Positions 38,256 to 48,235 of a stretch of DNA of 64,000 bases are shown piece after piece. Every line of letters begins with the position of its first letter. Positions within the stretch are counted from its first letter, which is position 1. The stretch is from Tillus elongatus (Eukaryota; Arthropoda; Insecta; Coleoptera; Cleridae), in contig OZ023266.1 of assembly GCA_964006375.1 (NCBI GenBank), positions 161,006,575 to 161,070,574 on the forward strand. Direction: 5' to 3'. The position numbers and the translations under genes were made by a program. Below the pieces are notes generated by a model. The model worked only from the letters and a program-made list of their open reading frames with translations. It was not told the origin of the DNA and did no database searches.

Positions 38256-38315
<60 letters not shown>
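38256..38315. repeat. (AT)n microsatellite
   Basis: About 60 bp of AT. Confidence 0.95.
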
Positions 38316-38317
<2 letters not shown>

Positions 38318-38880
38318 CACTAATAAATAACGAATTTAACTTAACCTGGGGGAAAGGTTCATCATGGGGCGTTATAATGTGACTTGCGGAAAGCTGGACT
38401 TTGAATTAGCAAAACAGAAAGAAATTGAAAACTTTCCAATTGTAGACCTAAAGAAAAATTAAGGAAGGTAAAATTTGTTGAAACATTTCAGGCACATAGG
38501 TACCTACATATGTGGCACAGGTAAATTGTTATTCTATAGAAATCTTAATAACGCAAGTAGCATTATGAAATAAAACATTTTAAAAGAATACTGATGTAAT
38601 AGGTAACCAACATATTGAAAATTAATCATTATGAAAATGAAAAAAATCGGCTTTCTTATAGATATCCCCTTTTAATTTACATAATGTTTTTAAGATGTGT
38701 ATTTTATGAAAAATATAATTTTTATGACTATAAAATGACTAATACTGGGTATAGATAGGAACTCATACTCGATAACTAAGAACTAAACCTTTTGTGAACT
38801 CCAGCAATCAGGTAGTCTTTTTTTAGACGCCAACATGGCTTTGATATTGACCATATAGTCTCTCATAATCTCTCTCTCTC
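38316..38880. other. No gene recognised (intronic)
   Basis: AT-rich, no identifiable element; ends in a short CT run near 38868-38884. Confidence 0.45.
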
Positions 38881-39174
38881 TCTTTATAAAAGTCCCGTAC
38901 TACGACCTAAAATGTAGATTATACATCCGTTCCTTTCAAACAAACTGGTTATTGAAGAGAGATGAGAACTGAACCGACCCACAATATGATTCAATAATTC
39001 AGTGTTTCCTAAGGAAGGCAGTGAGTCAGAGTCGATGAGTCTATGAGCAGTGAGTCGTGAATCAGTGACTAGTGAGTGGTGAGTCGGGAGTCGTCTCAGC
39101 AACTGAGTCGATTCACATGATTCAAGTGCAAGTCGACTCAGTGAGCCAAATCATTCATTCACTACCCAATACTA

Positions 39175-40626
39175 TGAAAGGGCTGGTAGAAAAAGATGCC
39201 TGCTCATATCAGTTGACGTCCGTAACGCTTTCAACTTCACCCCATGGAGTGGAATACTGGAAGAAATTAAAAAGAGGCGAATAGCACCTTACATACATAA
39301 CATAATAGCAAGCTACCTAGAGGACAGATGGCTATTCATTGGAAGTACTGGAAAAATGAGGATGACGTGCGGAGTGCCCCAAGGGTCCGTACTGGGTCCA
39401 ACATTCTGGAACCTCTACTATGACGGTATTTTTAAGAGCCCCGTACCCCGAGAAGTAAAGCTGATTGGGTATGCGGATGACCTAGCTGTTATGGTGACCG
39501 GTAAAGACGAGGAAGAGCTGAGGAACAAGTCCAATGCGGCGCTAAGATGCGGCACAGAGTGGCTGAACATTAAAAAACTGAGCCTCGCCCCGCAGAAAAA
39601 TGAATCGGTGATCCTTGCAGGAGGTCGAACAGTGAATGAAGTCGCAGTGCAAATCGAAGACATGACAATAACAAGTCAAGAAAATATAAAATACCTAGGA
39701 ATTATATTAGATAGAAATATGATGGGCCAGCATGTAAGAAAGATAGCATCAAAAGCTGAAAAAGCAATAGGAAGCCTAAACAGACTACTACCCAATACCA
39801 GAAGCCCCCGAGAGGGAACCAGAAGGGTACTCCTTGCAGTAGCCCAATCAATAATCATGAATGGGGTGGTAATATGGCAACGAGCCATAAAGAAGAAAAT
39901 ATACAGAGATATTCTGCTAAGGGCACAAAGGAAAGCTGCAATAAGGATTGCCTGCGCCTACAGAACCACCCCAACAGCGGTACTGCTGGTCATAGCTAAA
40001 ATACCACCAATCCATCTGTCGGTAGAGGAAAGATGTGCCATACACAACGGGATGAACAAAGAAAGAGCAAGGGAGATGACAAAGGAGAAACGGCAGCGGG
40101 AGTGGAAAGAAGCGACCAACAAGGGACAGTGGACAAAAAGACTGATACCCAATTTAAAGAACTGGGTGGATAGAATGATGATTTCCGGGCATGGGTGCTT
40201 CCAGTATTACAGGCACAGAATCAAAGTTGCATGAAAGTCACCAGTGCATATACTGTGGCGAGCTGAATACGGCTGAACACACATTTTTCGAGTGCCCAAG
40301 ATGGGCAGAAAACAGGAGAGAAGTGGTGAATGATGTAAGACGATTAACTCCAGAAAATATAGTAGAGAAAATGCTGGTCGACGAACACAACTGGAAAACC
40401 ATAAGCAAGTTTAGCAAGAACATCCTAGGTGTAAAGGAGACGGATCTGAGAAGCCGATAAATAGGAACAACCTACTTTACAGACTTTCTTGAAGTAATGC
40501 TCCTAGGCAGTTCCGAGAATGTCAAAATAACTAGAGAAGAGGGTGGGTTTTAGCCTGTATGAATCCGGCACTACCTGGCAAAGGGCCATTTAAGGTGCCA
40601 GGATTTCCCCTCCAAAAGAAAAAAAA
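39175..40626 (+). mobile_element. R1-clade-like LINE, 5'-truncated, with target duplication
   Basis: Flanked by ACTACCCAATACTA at 39161-39174 and 40627-40640, a 14-bp duplication; A-rich 3' end. It sits inside the right end of the hAT-like element, so it arrived later. Confidence 0.85.
39200..40460 (+). pseudogene. R1-like ORF2: RT and C-terminal zinc knuckle
   Basis: RT starts in a shifted frame (DVRNAFNFTPWSGILEEI). The main frame 39356-40234 has CGVPQGSVLGPTFWNLYYDG, the active site IGYADDLAVMV, KYLGIILDRNM, and AIRIACAYRTTPTAVLLVI, which is typical of R1/I-group proteins. A frameshift at about 40225 leads to 40460 with the zinc knuckle CIYCGELNTAEHTFFECPRW. The catalytic residues seen are intact, but truncation and two frameshifts kill it. 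Opposite strand to VPS54. Confidence 0.85.
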
Positions 40627-40784
40627 ACTACCCAATACTAATTTTAAGCAAAAAATGTATAAAAAGTAATCCAGTCTTTATGTTCTTCCTTTTTCTTGGA
40701 AGTGTTACTCCAAAGAATACATAACCAATTAAACTATGCATAAACATATAATTTTTTTTAGCATAAATAGTAATACAATAGACT

Positions 40785-40860
40785 TATGCACAATAAGCCA
40801 AAGGTTTCAGTGCTATCGGGGCGGCAAAGCCGCGGACGAGCCCTGATGGAGAAAAAAATC
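40785..40860 (+). mobile_element. 76-bp LINE insertion consisting only of the 3' tail
   Basis: TATGCACAATAAGCC through CGGACGAGCCCTGATGGAG plus A-rich end, flanked by TACAATAGACT at 40774-40784 and 40861-40871. Same tail family as 38012-38090 and 10366-10450, with its own independent target duplication. Confidence 0.88.
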
Positions 40861-41039
40861 TACAATAGACTCCCAATTATGCTTACAGAGGGATATTTCC
40901 AAACATAGAGGGAAGAATGTATCAGTAACCAGTGAGTTCAACACGAAATGTACATATGGATTTGTAGAATAAGAGATAGAAGGTGGGAATGATGGGGCAA
41001 ATAATAACAATAATAATAGAATTTATCAGTTAAATATAC

Positions 41040-41108
41040 CCACTGGGTTTTGAACATATCATACATTGTATGAATAATATAATGTATGACATGTTCAAAA
41101 CCCAGTGG
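41040..41108. repeat. Inverted repeat, 28-bp arms
   Basis: CCACTGGGTTTTGAACAT on the left and ATGTTCAAAACCCAGTGG on the right, extended inward with few mismatches to ATACATT/AATGTAT around a loop of about 13 nt. Confidence 0.85.
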
Positions 41109-41302
41109 ATTGATGGTAATGGTTATTATAGACATATAGTTTTATTAGGCAGTTGCATCAGTTCTTACTAAACCTGGTGATTTTTGAGAGGTTACAACAA
41201 AATTGCAAAATTTAGGACACCTGTAAAGTCTAGAATCTAGAACATAACCGCACAACAGTAAATTAACATCAATAATATAACTTCCATAAGGATTCTATTT
41301 AC

Positions 41303-42671
41303 CTAAAGCTTCACTAGCCAATCTCAAGACTTTCAACCACCGACCAGCATCCATAGATGGTGTGACTTCACCAGAACCAGTTAAGCATTGTTCCATTTCA
41401 TCTTCAACATCAGCTAGTTGCTCAATCATCAATTGTTTGAGTAGTGCTTGAGCAGCTGTCACAGCCTCCTGTTTATACGTTTCAAGAAACTGCAGATGAT
41501 TCTGTCTTAAAAGTCCAGCCACCAAACTAACTAACCTTTCTTGCTCTAATAGACCCCCTGCAGCCTCTAGCGGTCTATGTAAGTCACCAGCAGCATACCT
41601 TTCAAATTCAGTTGTTAACATCTTATCGATTAACTTTGACATTTCTTTCAACTGCGATGGTAAGTGCCTTAAACTGGTAACACCTGCTAATTCATTAGCT
41701 AGAACCTCCTGCGTGCTCGATATTAATTCTAAAGCAGTAACATAGTCTGATGAACTTAGAAGTAACTGAAGAGTTGGTTGTGTCTGCAAAACAGTTGCCA
41801 TTAGCCTTAATTTATCAACTAACTGGGAATGATTTCGTTTTGACCTTGCCAAACCAAGCAATTTTAGAGAATCCTTTGCCATAGTTTTGTCGATTTTCTG
41901 TACTTTAGTACGCAATTGACGTACTTCATTGCAAGCTGTACCCATCTGCTCCATGATGGTGTCGTGTGATGTCATAGCATGGAAAAAAGCACCTGACTTC
42001 TGAGACACCTGTTTTGCAATCTGCATTTCTACAATATCCAAATAGTGACTTAATTCCTCTTGTAATTCGTGATCACTTTCACGTCCCTTGTTATGGAACA
42101 CCTGTAAAAATACTTTTGGGTCGTTCAAGCAGAAATTTTGTCGCAAAAATATTTCTGGAATATTGTCTACATTTACATTATTGTTTATCAACTCTGGCTT
42201 GCCTCTAGGTTTCAAGTGACTATGATCAGTTTTAGTCTGAGCTAATCTCAAATGTCTTTTATAACGTTTACCTATTTTTCGAAAGTACGTATCGAAATGT
42301 GAGTACGTTATTTCTGGTAGGAATGGGCTCTTGTCTATTTCAATTTTTTCCACAAAAGTATCACCCCAGGTTTTAGTAAAAATGTTTGATTGTTTTCCAC
42401 GATTAGGATCATTAAGAACAGCCGGTAAGTTCTGAGCAGCGGAATATACCGTCCACTGCTCTGCAGAGGGGCACATATTCGACATTGGTTGTTCACTACC
42501 TAACTGTATGGGTGTTAATTTTTGTTTTTTGCATAATTGGAATGATTTCAAACACCCATTTCTTTCAATAATAGCGTTGGCGACATTAGGTTGACACATG
42601 ACACATGACACTACATTTGACACATGATTATTGACAACGTCACATCTCACATGTCCATTATCATATGTCAA
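41303..42671 (-). CDS. VPS54: VPS54, exon 1 (N-terminal region), GARP complex subunit
   Basis: Vps54 is a subunit of the GARP tethering complex (with Vps51, Vps52, Vps53), which captures endosome-derived vesicles at the trans-Golgi network; the fly orthologue is scattered. This exon encodes QWTVYSAAQNLPAVLNDP, FTKTWGDTFVEKIE, SHYLDIVEMQIAKQVS, AFFHAMTSHDTIMEQM, LMATVLQTQPTLQLLLSS, ALELISSTQEVLANELAGV and AAGDLHRPLEAAGGLLEQER, in the order of animal Vps54. Exons 1-3 splice in phase (1369 + 1082 + 210 nt) to 886 residues plus stop, slightly short of vertebrate Vps54. The start at 42671 is the first ATG of the frame; an upstream non-coding or short coding exon cannot be excluded. Minus strand. 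Confidence 0.93.
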
Positions 42672-42761
42672 AAAAATATAGTGGGAAGTGAAAACTTGAA
42701 AAAAGAATTCCGTATTATGTCTCGTAGAGAAATAATTTGTCTACGACACTTTGGGCGTGCC

Positions 42762-45332
42762 CTTTGACTATATAGAGAATAGACCCGGCACACAGCCGAA
42801 TTGTTTGAAGCCAACATTCAAGGGACTCTATGTTTACATCGGTCCTCTGCTCTGATTGGGTGGTGGCTCAAGCGTTGCCGCTATGTGATAATTCATCCTT
42901 AAATCGCCGAATATGCTAACAAGTTGAGAATGATAAATGTATTACTCTTCTGTTATTTAAGACGTCACACTTACATTAGGGATTATTTATGAATGTTAAG
43001 ATTTACTAACGTTATATTCCTTGGTTTCTCCCTTCTTTATGTAAATATAACCAGAAAACTCATTTTAAAATCTTTATCTTGCTGCATGTGAAGTATCTAG
43101 ATTTATATTAATCGACAGTTGTGGCTTGTATTTGTCTGTGAATAGTATGCAAGTATACTGAAAATTTATTTTTGTGTTACCTTGATTTGCAATAAAGGTT
43201 TTGAGTTTTGTTTATGCAAAATGATGAAAAAGTATATTGCTTGTAGAAGATTACCTGAGGATGTGGCAACGATGTCTCTGCATGTTGCTGTTTGCGATTC
43301 TCAGCGGCGGCACGTCACTTTGGCACTATTTTTAGGTTTCCATCTACTAACATGGTGTGCTGCCTTAAATAGAAAATCGGATACGCTGCCGAAATATTCT
43401 TATTTATGTTCACAGCATTTTAATAAAGACTTTTATTATTTACCCAAGTGGAAGAAGGGTCTTAAAAACGCAGCGTCTCCATCAGTTTTAAGTTCTCCAG
43501 TGCCTTCTACTTTTGGCATGAATAAGCTCTTGCTCACGCAGAAAGAAGGTGAAGAATTCATCTTAGCTTCCTATTTTGTAAACCTTTATTATTGGTAAAA
43601 TTAATAAATTACCCGATAAAAATTGCAGTCATAGTTTTCAAGAAAATAGTGATAAATCATTGTTATCATCAACTCTCACTGCTTTGGAACTATCATCATG
43701 TTCAACAGGTGAGGCACTTGGCAGTCCTCCTGAATTAACACCAAAAGCTAACATTACTCCAGGTCAAAAATAAGTTAATGTGCCTGGACTTAGAATTGAG
43801 GGGAAAATACTAGAAACCATTTTTATAAAATTATATTCCGTTCACTAAAAACTTATCAAATATCGTCCATTTTTTAGGAAAAAACTTCCTTATTTTGTAG
43901 ATATTTCCAGTTTATCAGGAACTCCAGAAAATATCTTTAAAAAATGATCTATTGCTAAACGAGTAATAAAAAAACAAAAGAGGAAAATAAATATATTGCG
44001 CCAACAGAAAAGACGTCTTAAGAGTTTGTCACCAAAAATCGCTGATTGAGCATTTTAAAAGTCGTATTGCTTTTACGGAAAATACAGAAACATCCCTGAA
44101 CGCCTCACTTTTGAGTGTTATTGAATTGATATCATTGCTTGTAATATTTTAGGCCTCTTTACCCACACAAATAGATCTGATTAAACAGCTTTTAAAATGT
44201 CCACAACGGAACTATTCATCAGACGTAAGGTCGTTTGCTATTACCCTAAATTTTTATTCAAACAAAGGTTTTAATTACGTTCGAGAAAAATTGATGAAAT
44301 CTTTGCCACATCCTCGAACAATTTCTAAATTGTTCCTGGATTCTGCAAAGAAGCATTCGCGGTTTTGAATTCAAAAGTCGAGAAGCAGCTGAAAAATGTC
44401 GCAAAATACTTTGTTGAATACCTAATCATCGACGAGATGTTCATAAGACGTCAAGTTGAGTGCACAGGAATAAGTTTTGTGGTAACGTAAATATTGGCGT
44501 GGATATGAATAATTCAAACGAGCTTCCAGTGGCTAAAGAAGTTTTGCTTTTCTTATTATAGTTGCTTTAAATAACCACTGGAAAGTTCCAGTGGATTATT
44601 TCTTCCTAGCTGCCATTTCTCGAGAAGAAAAAGCAAGCCTATTATTTAATTGGGCTTTAAGTTTCATCTATCAAGCAAGAATAGTCGTTACTTCCGTAAG
44701 TTTTGATTGAGCAGCTGCAAATATAAGCATGATTAAATGTTTGTGAGCAAATTTAGATACATTTATTCAAGAAGGTTTAAAGGCTTATTTGCCGCATCCT
44801 GTAACCAATGAAAATGTATATATTTTCCTAGATGCTTGCCACATGATGTAATTAATAAGAAATTATCCGGTAAGTTGTAGATCTATAAAACATGGCAGCA
44901 GACAAATCAGGTGGTCATTTCTAGAAAAACTGGTAGAGCTGCAAGGTTTTTTCTTAAATTTTTGTTGAAAACACTTTTTACTGAATTTGCATAGAAAAAA
45001 ATCGCTTGTGACGAGATCACAACATTGCAACATTAACACTTTCGAACATTTTATTCGAGAAATCATTTCTATAAAAATTCACTACCATAACGCACTTGCT
45101 GCGTCCAGACTTTTTAGTTAATAGTATACTTAAATAATGTATGGGTAGTTAAACATCTTTTAAATTTTATTTTATTATTTTAATCGTATTTATGAAAATT
45201 TTAATCCTATTTCTCGAGACGCCTGTGGTGTCGAGGACCATGTAAACAAACATTTTATTCAATGTTGGTTTCAAACATTACAACGCAGCGCATTGGGTGA
45301 TGCCTGGTCTATTCGTAGATAGATAGTCAAAG
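42762..45332 (+). mobile_element. P-element superfamily (THAP) transposon, decayed
   Basis: TIRs CTTTGACTATATAGAGAATA (42762 on) and, inverted from 45332, CTTTGACTATCTATCTACGA, both continuing to AGACC-GGCA. Flanked by exact GGCGTGCC duplications at 42754-42761 and 45333-45340; 8 bp is the P-element length. It lies 91 bp upstream of the VPS54 start codon, on the opposite strand. A family X end (CCATAACGCACTTGCTGCGT) lies inside it at about 45088, so another insertion has occurred within it. Confidence 0.88.
43182..44880 (+). pseudogene. P-like transposase with THAP domain, inactive
   Basis: THAP zinc finger region in 43255-43460 across frames: VCDSQRRH, FRFPSTN, then WCAALNRKSDTLPKYSYLCS and QHFNKDFYY, with the final Cys...His pair. 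The transposase body follows at 43990-44880 in pieces: RSFAITLNFYSNKGFNYVR, SLPHPRTISKLF, WKVPVDYFFLAAISREE, VYIFLDACHMM. These are the order and wording of THAP9/P-element proteins. More than ten stops and frameshifts. It would have bound the TIR region through the THAP domain. Confidence 0.8.
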
Positions 45333-45340
45333 GGCGTGCC

Positions 45341-45526
45341 TGCCCAAGGGTAGTAACAAACTTAAACCTTTGGCGCCTGCCCACTGTCCACCACAAAACA
45401 CAACAAGAGAACTACATGGAAAAATTGTCTATGATATAGATTTGCTATTTGTTACTGTGCATCAAAGAGGTTGTCTTTGCTGTGCATATAAAAGCATGTA
45501 GAAATTTACTTTATAAATCAATGTAT
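45341..45526. other. Short unassigned spacer
   Basis: No feature seen between the P-like element and the LTR. Confidence 0.4.
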
Positions 45527-45956
45527 TGTTACGTTCTTCGGGGTTCTGGATTTGTTGACTAACAAATCACAGCTTTTCAAACTACTAATTTATTATAACC
45601 AAATATTTTCCAACACCACTATCAACTAAAATAGTTCTCTCTATTACCAAATGTCTATCGTTTATTCTCGCCCGTATTGATTCACACTACACTGATTCGC
45701 TTAATACTCTATGATCAGTTGTCCGGAACCAACACTAACTAACTACTGAACTAACTTACTCTATCTGCGGGTCGCCTATCTATCCATAGAGATTCAAGAC
45801 CTTCCATCCTGTTGTACACCTGTTACTGCTGGTCCCTTCCAGAAATATAATTCCAGAGTGTTTGCTGTTACCAACACACTTTACAACCGGCCTCACACTT
45901 TACAACCATAGAATTAACAAAGTTCATAATCTTAATTTTCATAGACGGATGTGACA
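45527..45956 (-). repeat. LTR (3') of a Ty3/gypsy element
   Basis: 430 bp beginning TGTTACG and ending GTGACA on the plus strand, so the minus strand reads TGTCAC...CGTAACA, the TG...CA form. On the minus strand it is preceded by a polypurine tract, AAGAAGGGGGCAG. The matching 5' LTR is not in the window. Confidence 0.75.
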
Positions 45957-47690
45957 CTGCCCCCTTCTTACGTTCGATCGTCCGGTCGAATTCGGCCATT
46001 CTTTGGTATGGCGTAAGCCTATGCACATGGACCACATTCATCTTGCTCTTCGGGCTTGTCTAAATGCGATAGACAACGTCATTGATCCTTTATACAGACC
46101 TTCTCATAATTTCTGTAGTTTCGGTGACCGTCCCTTGCGTCGTACTGTATTGTAGAATCACACCCAAGCTCCGTCTTTAAAACCAACTGAATTGCCTCGT
46201 ACGTCATAACGGGTCTTCATGCGGTCGCTTTCTACTTGTGTATGCATTCTGACAGCATAGTGTGTGGCTTCTGTTCTTCTTTCCAAATCTTTGATGGATT
46301 TATCAGTTGAACGTGGAGCATCTGTGGGTTTTCCAAATATGAGATCAGGAGGAAGTCTTAACTCTCGCCCAAAAACTACGCTGGCTGGTGTATGTCCGGT
46401 AGTTCATGTACAACCGAGCGGTATGCCAGTAGAAATAGTGGAATGTGCCGGTCCCAATCCGTTTGGTGTTCATTGACAAATATTCTTAAGTGGGACTCCA
46501 AAGTAGCATTGAATCTTTCCACCATTCCGTCAAATTGAGGGTGCATGGGTGTAGTTCTGGTTTTCCTGATTCCCATTAGCGCACGAACCTTCTGAAGTAC
46601 AGCCGACTCGAAGTTGCGTCCTTGTTCAGAATAGAGCTCTAGAGGTGCGTCAAATCTGCAAAAAAACTAATTCACCAATACTTCTGCAACGGTGGTGGCC
46701 TCTTGATTCGGGACCGCAAATACTTCTGGCCACTTGGTAAAATAATCCATGGCTACAAGTATATAGAGATTTCCTGTGTCTGTTCTAGTGAAAAGACCAG
46801 CTATGTCGATTGCAATTCTTTCGAAAGGGGCTCCCACGTTGTACTGCTTCATTCGCCCACTGGTTGTGGATTTAGGCCCCTTACTGGATGCACACTCTTG
46901 GCATGCTTTGCACCACATCAGCTCTACATCTTAACCAATAAAAACGTTCTCTCACCTTCTCCAACGTTTTCTTTACCCCTAAATGGCCTCCACCTACCCC
47001 GCCATGGATCTCCTTGATTATCTCTCCAACTCTTGGCCGCGGAAGGCCTATTTGCTTCAATATGCGGGTTCCATCCTCTGACTCCCAATTCCTGACCAGA
47101 AGACCATCTTTGATTTCAATAGAGTCCCACGGGGACCAGTAACTTTTGGTGGCAACGCTTTTATCGCTAACTTCGGACCAAGCGGGCCTTTCGTGGTAAG
47201 TCTCCTTCCATCTGTAGACTGATTGGATATCAGGGTCTTCTTTTTGGTCTTGCATTAACCTCTGCGGGTCCCGGTCCCATAGGTTAACTGGTTGCACCGT
47301 TGTACTCATACACAGCTCGAGATTTCGAGATTGAACCCTTCTTTGTTTTCGGCATAGATGCAATGCTTGTATTTTGGTGGGCAAGGTGTCCTGGATAGGG
47401 CGTCTGCATTACCGTGCTGTCGTCCAGGGCGGTGTTCGATGGTAAAATTGTATTCTTGAAGACGTTTAAGCCACCTTGCCATCTGCCCCTCTGAATTTTT
47501 AATTTGAAGGATCCAGCGTAGGGAAGCATGGTCGGTTCTCAGGAGAAATTATTGATCATATAGATATTTGTGAAAATGCTCCAACGCCTTAATAATGCCT
47601 AGAAGTTCCTTTCTCATCACGCAATAGTTGTTTTCTGCTTTGGACAGGGCATTGCGGAAATACGCTACAACCTTCTATTGGCCTCCCTGC
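45957..47690 (-). pseudogene. Ty3/gypsy pol: RNase H end and integrase, truncated
   Basis: Minus strand from 47685: RNase H region (AYFRNALSKAENNYCVMRKE, RTDHASLRW, GNADALSR), then HHCC-type integrase zinc region (GHLGVKKTLEKVRERFYW, CKACQECASSKGPK), integrase core (IAIDIAGLFTRTDTGNLYIL with an Asp, MDYFTKWPEVFAVP; then TTPMHPQFDGMVERFNATLE with the Glu). Stops and shifts, such as at the DQ* before FLLRTDHA. RT, protease and gag are missing: the element is cut at about 47690 by another repeat. Confidence 0.85.
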
Positions 47691-48035
47691 TCCAGATTCA
47701 GCGCGAAGCAGCGACGCTGGTCGCTGTTTTAAAATTAGCAGCAATAGGTCAGCGCTTTGACTATCTACCTATATAGTCAAAGGGTCAGCGTGATCCGAGT
47801 CCGACCTAATGTTCATTTTTGACCACCAGTGGCCAGCATCAGATTCGCCGTGTTGTATCTACTAGCGACCCTGGTCGCCGTTTTTCAAATTTTAAAATCG
47901 CACCAATAGGTCGTCGCGGTCGAGTCCAACCTACTGTTTATTTCTGAATGATATTAACTCTGCTAATCAACGATTCTCATCCGTCATCGTTACGGATGTC
48001 CAATGCAGCGATGCATACGGTGTTACGGTATAGAA
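47690..48035. repeat. Dimeric GC-richer repeat, copy 1
   Basis: Two related units of about 150 bp, each with GCGACCCTGGTCGC-type palindrome, TTTTAAAAT, CAATAGGTC and GGTCGAGTCCAACC-type words. Nearly the same 300 bp is at 51268-51560. GGTCGAGTCC resembles a Pol III box B, but no box A was found. Confidence 0.7.
47747..47790. other. Candidate P-element excision footprint
   Basis: GGTCAGCG (47747-47754), then 28 bp reading CTTTGACTATCTA...TATAGTCAAAG (47755-47782), then GGTCAGCG again (47783-47790). The 28 bp are the outer TIR bases of the P-like element at 42762-45332 joined head to head. The paralogous repeat at 51.3 kb has the single site GGTCGGCG. Confidence 0.8.
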
Positions 48036-48235
48036 TAGATTTGTTGACAATTTTTCTTATTCAGTTGTAGAATGCTTTCGTTGTTTTGTTTTTCATAAAA
48101 TTTACGTTTGTTTTGCCTATTTGTAGAATAGAAAATATGTTAAAAAATATGCCCTTATAGCGTGGTTTTTTTTCAAGTTAAATAAATTTGAAATTTAATT
48201 ATACATATCTGTTTTTTTAATATTTTTTTTAATTT

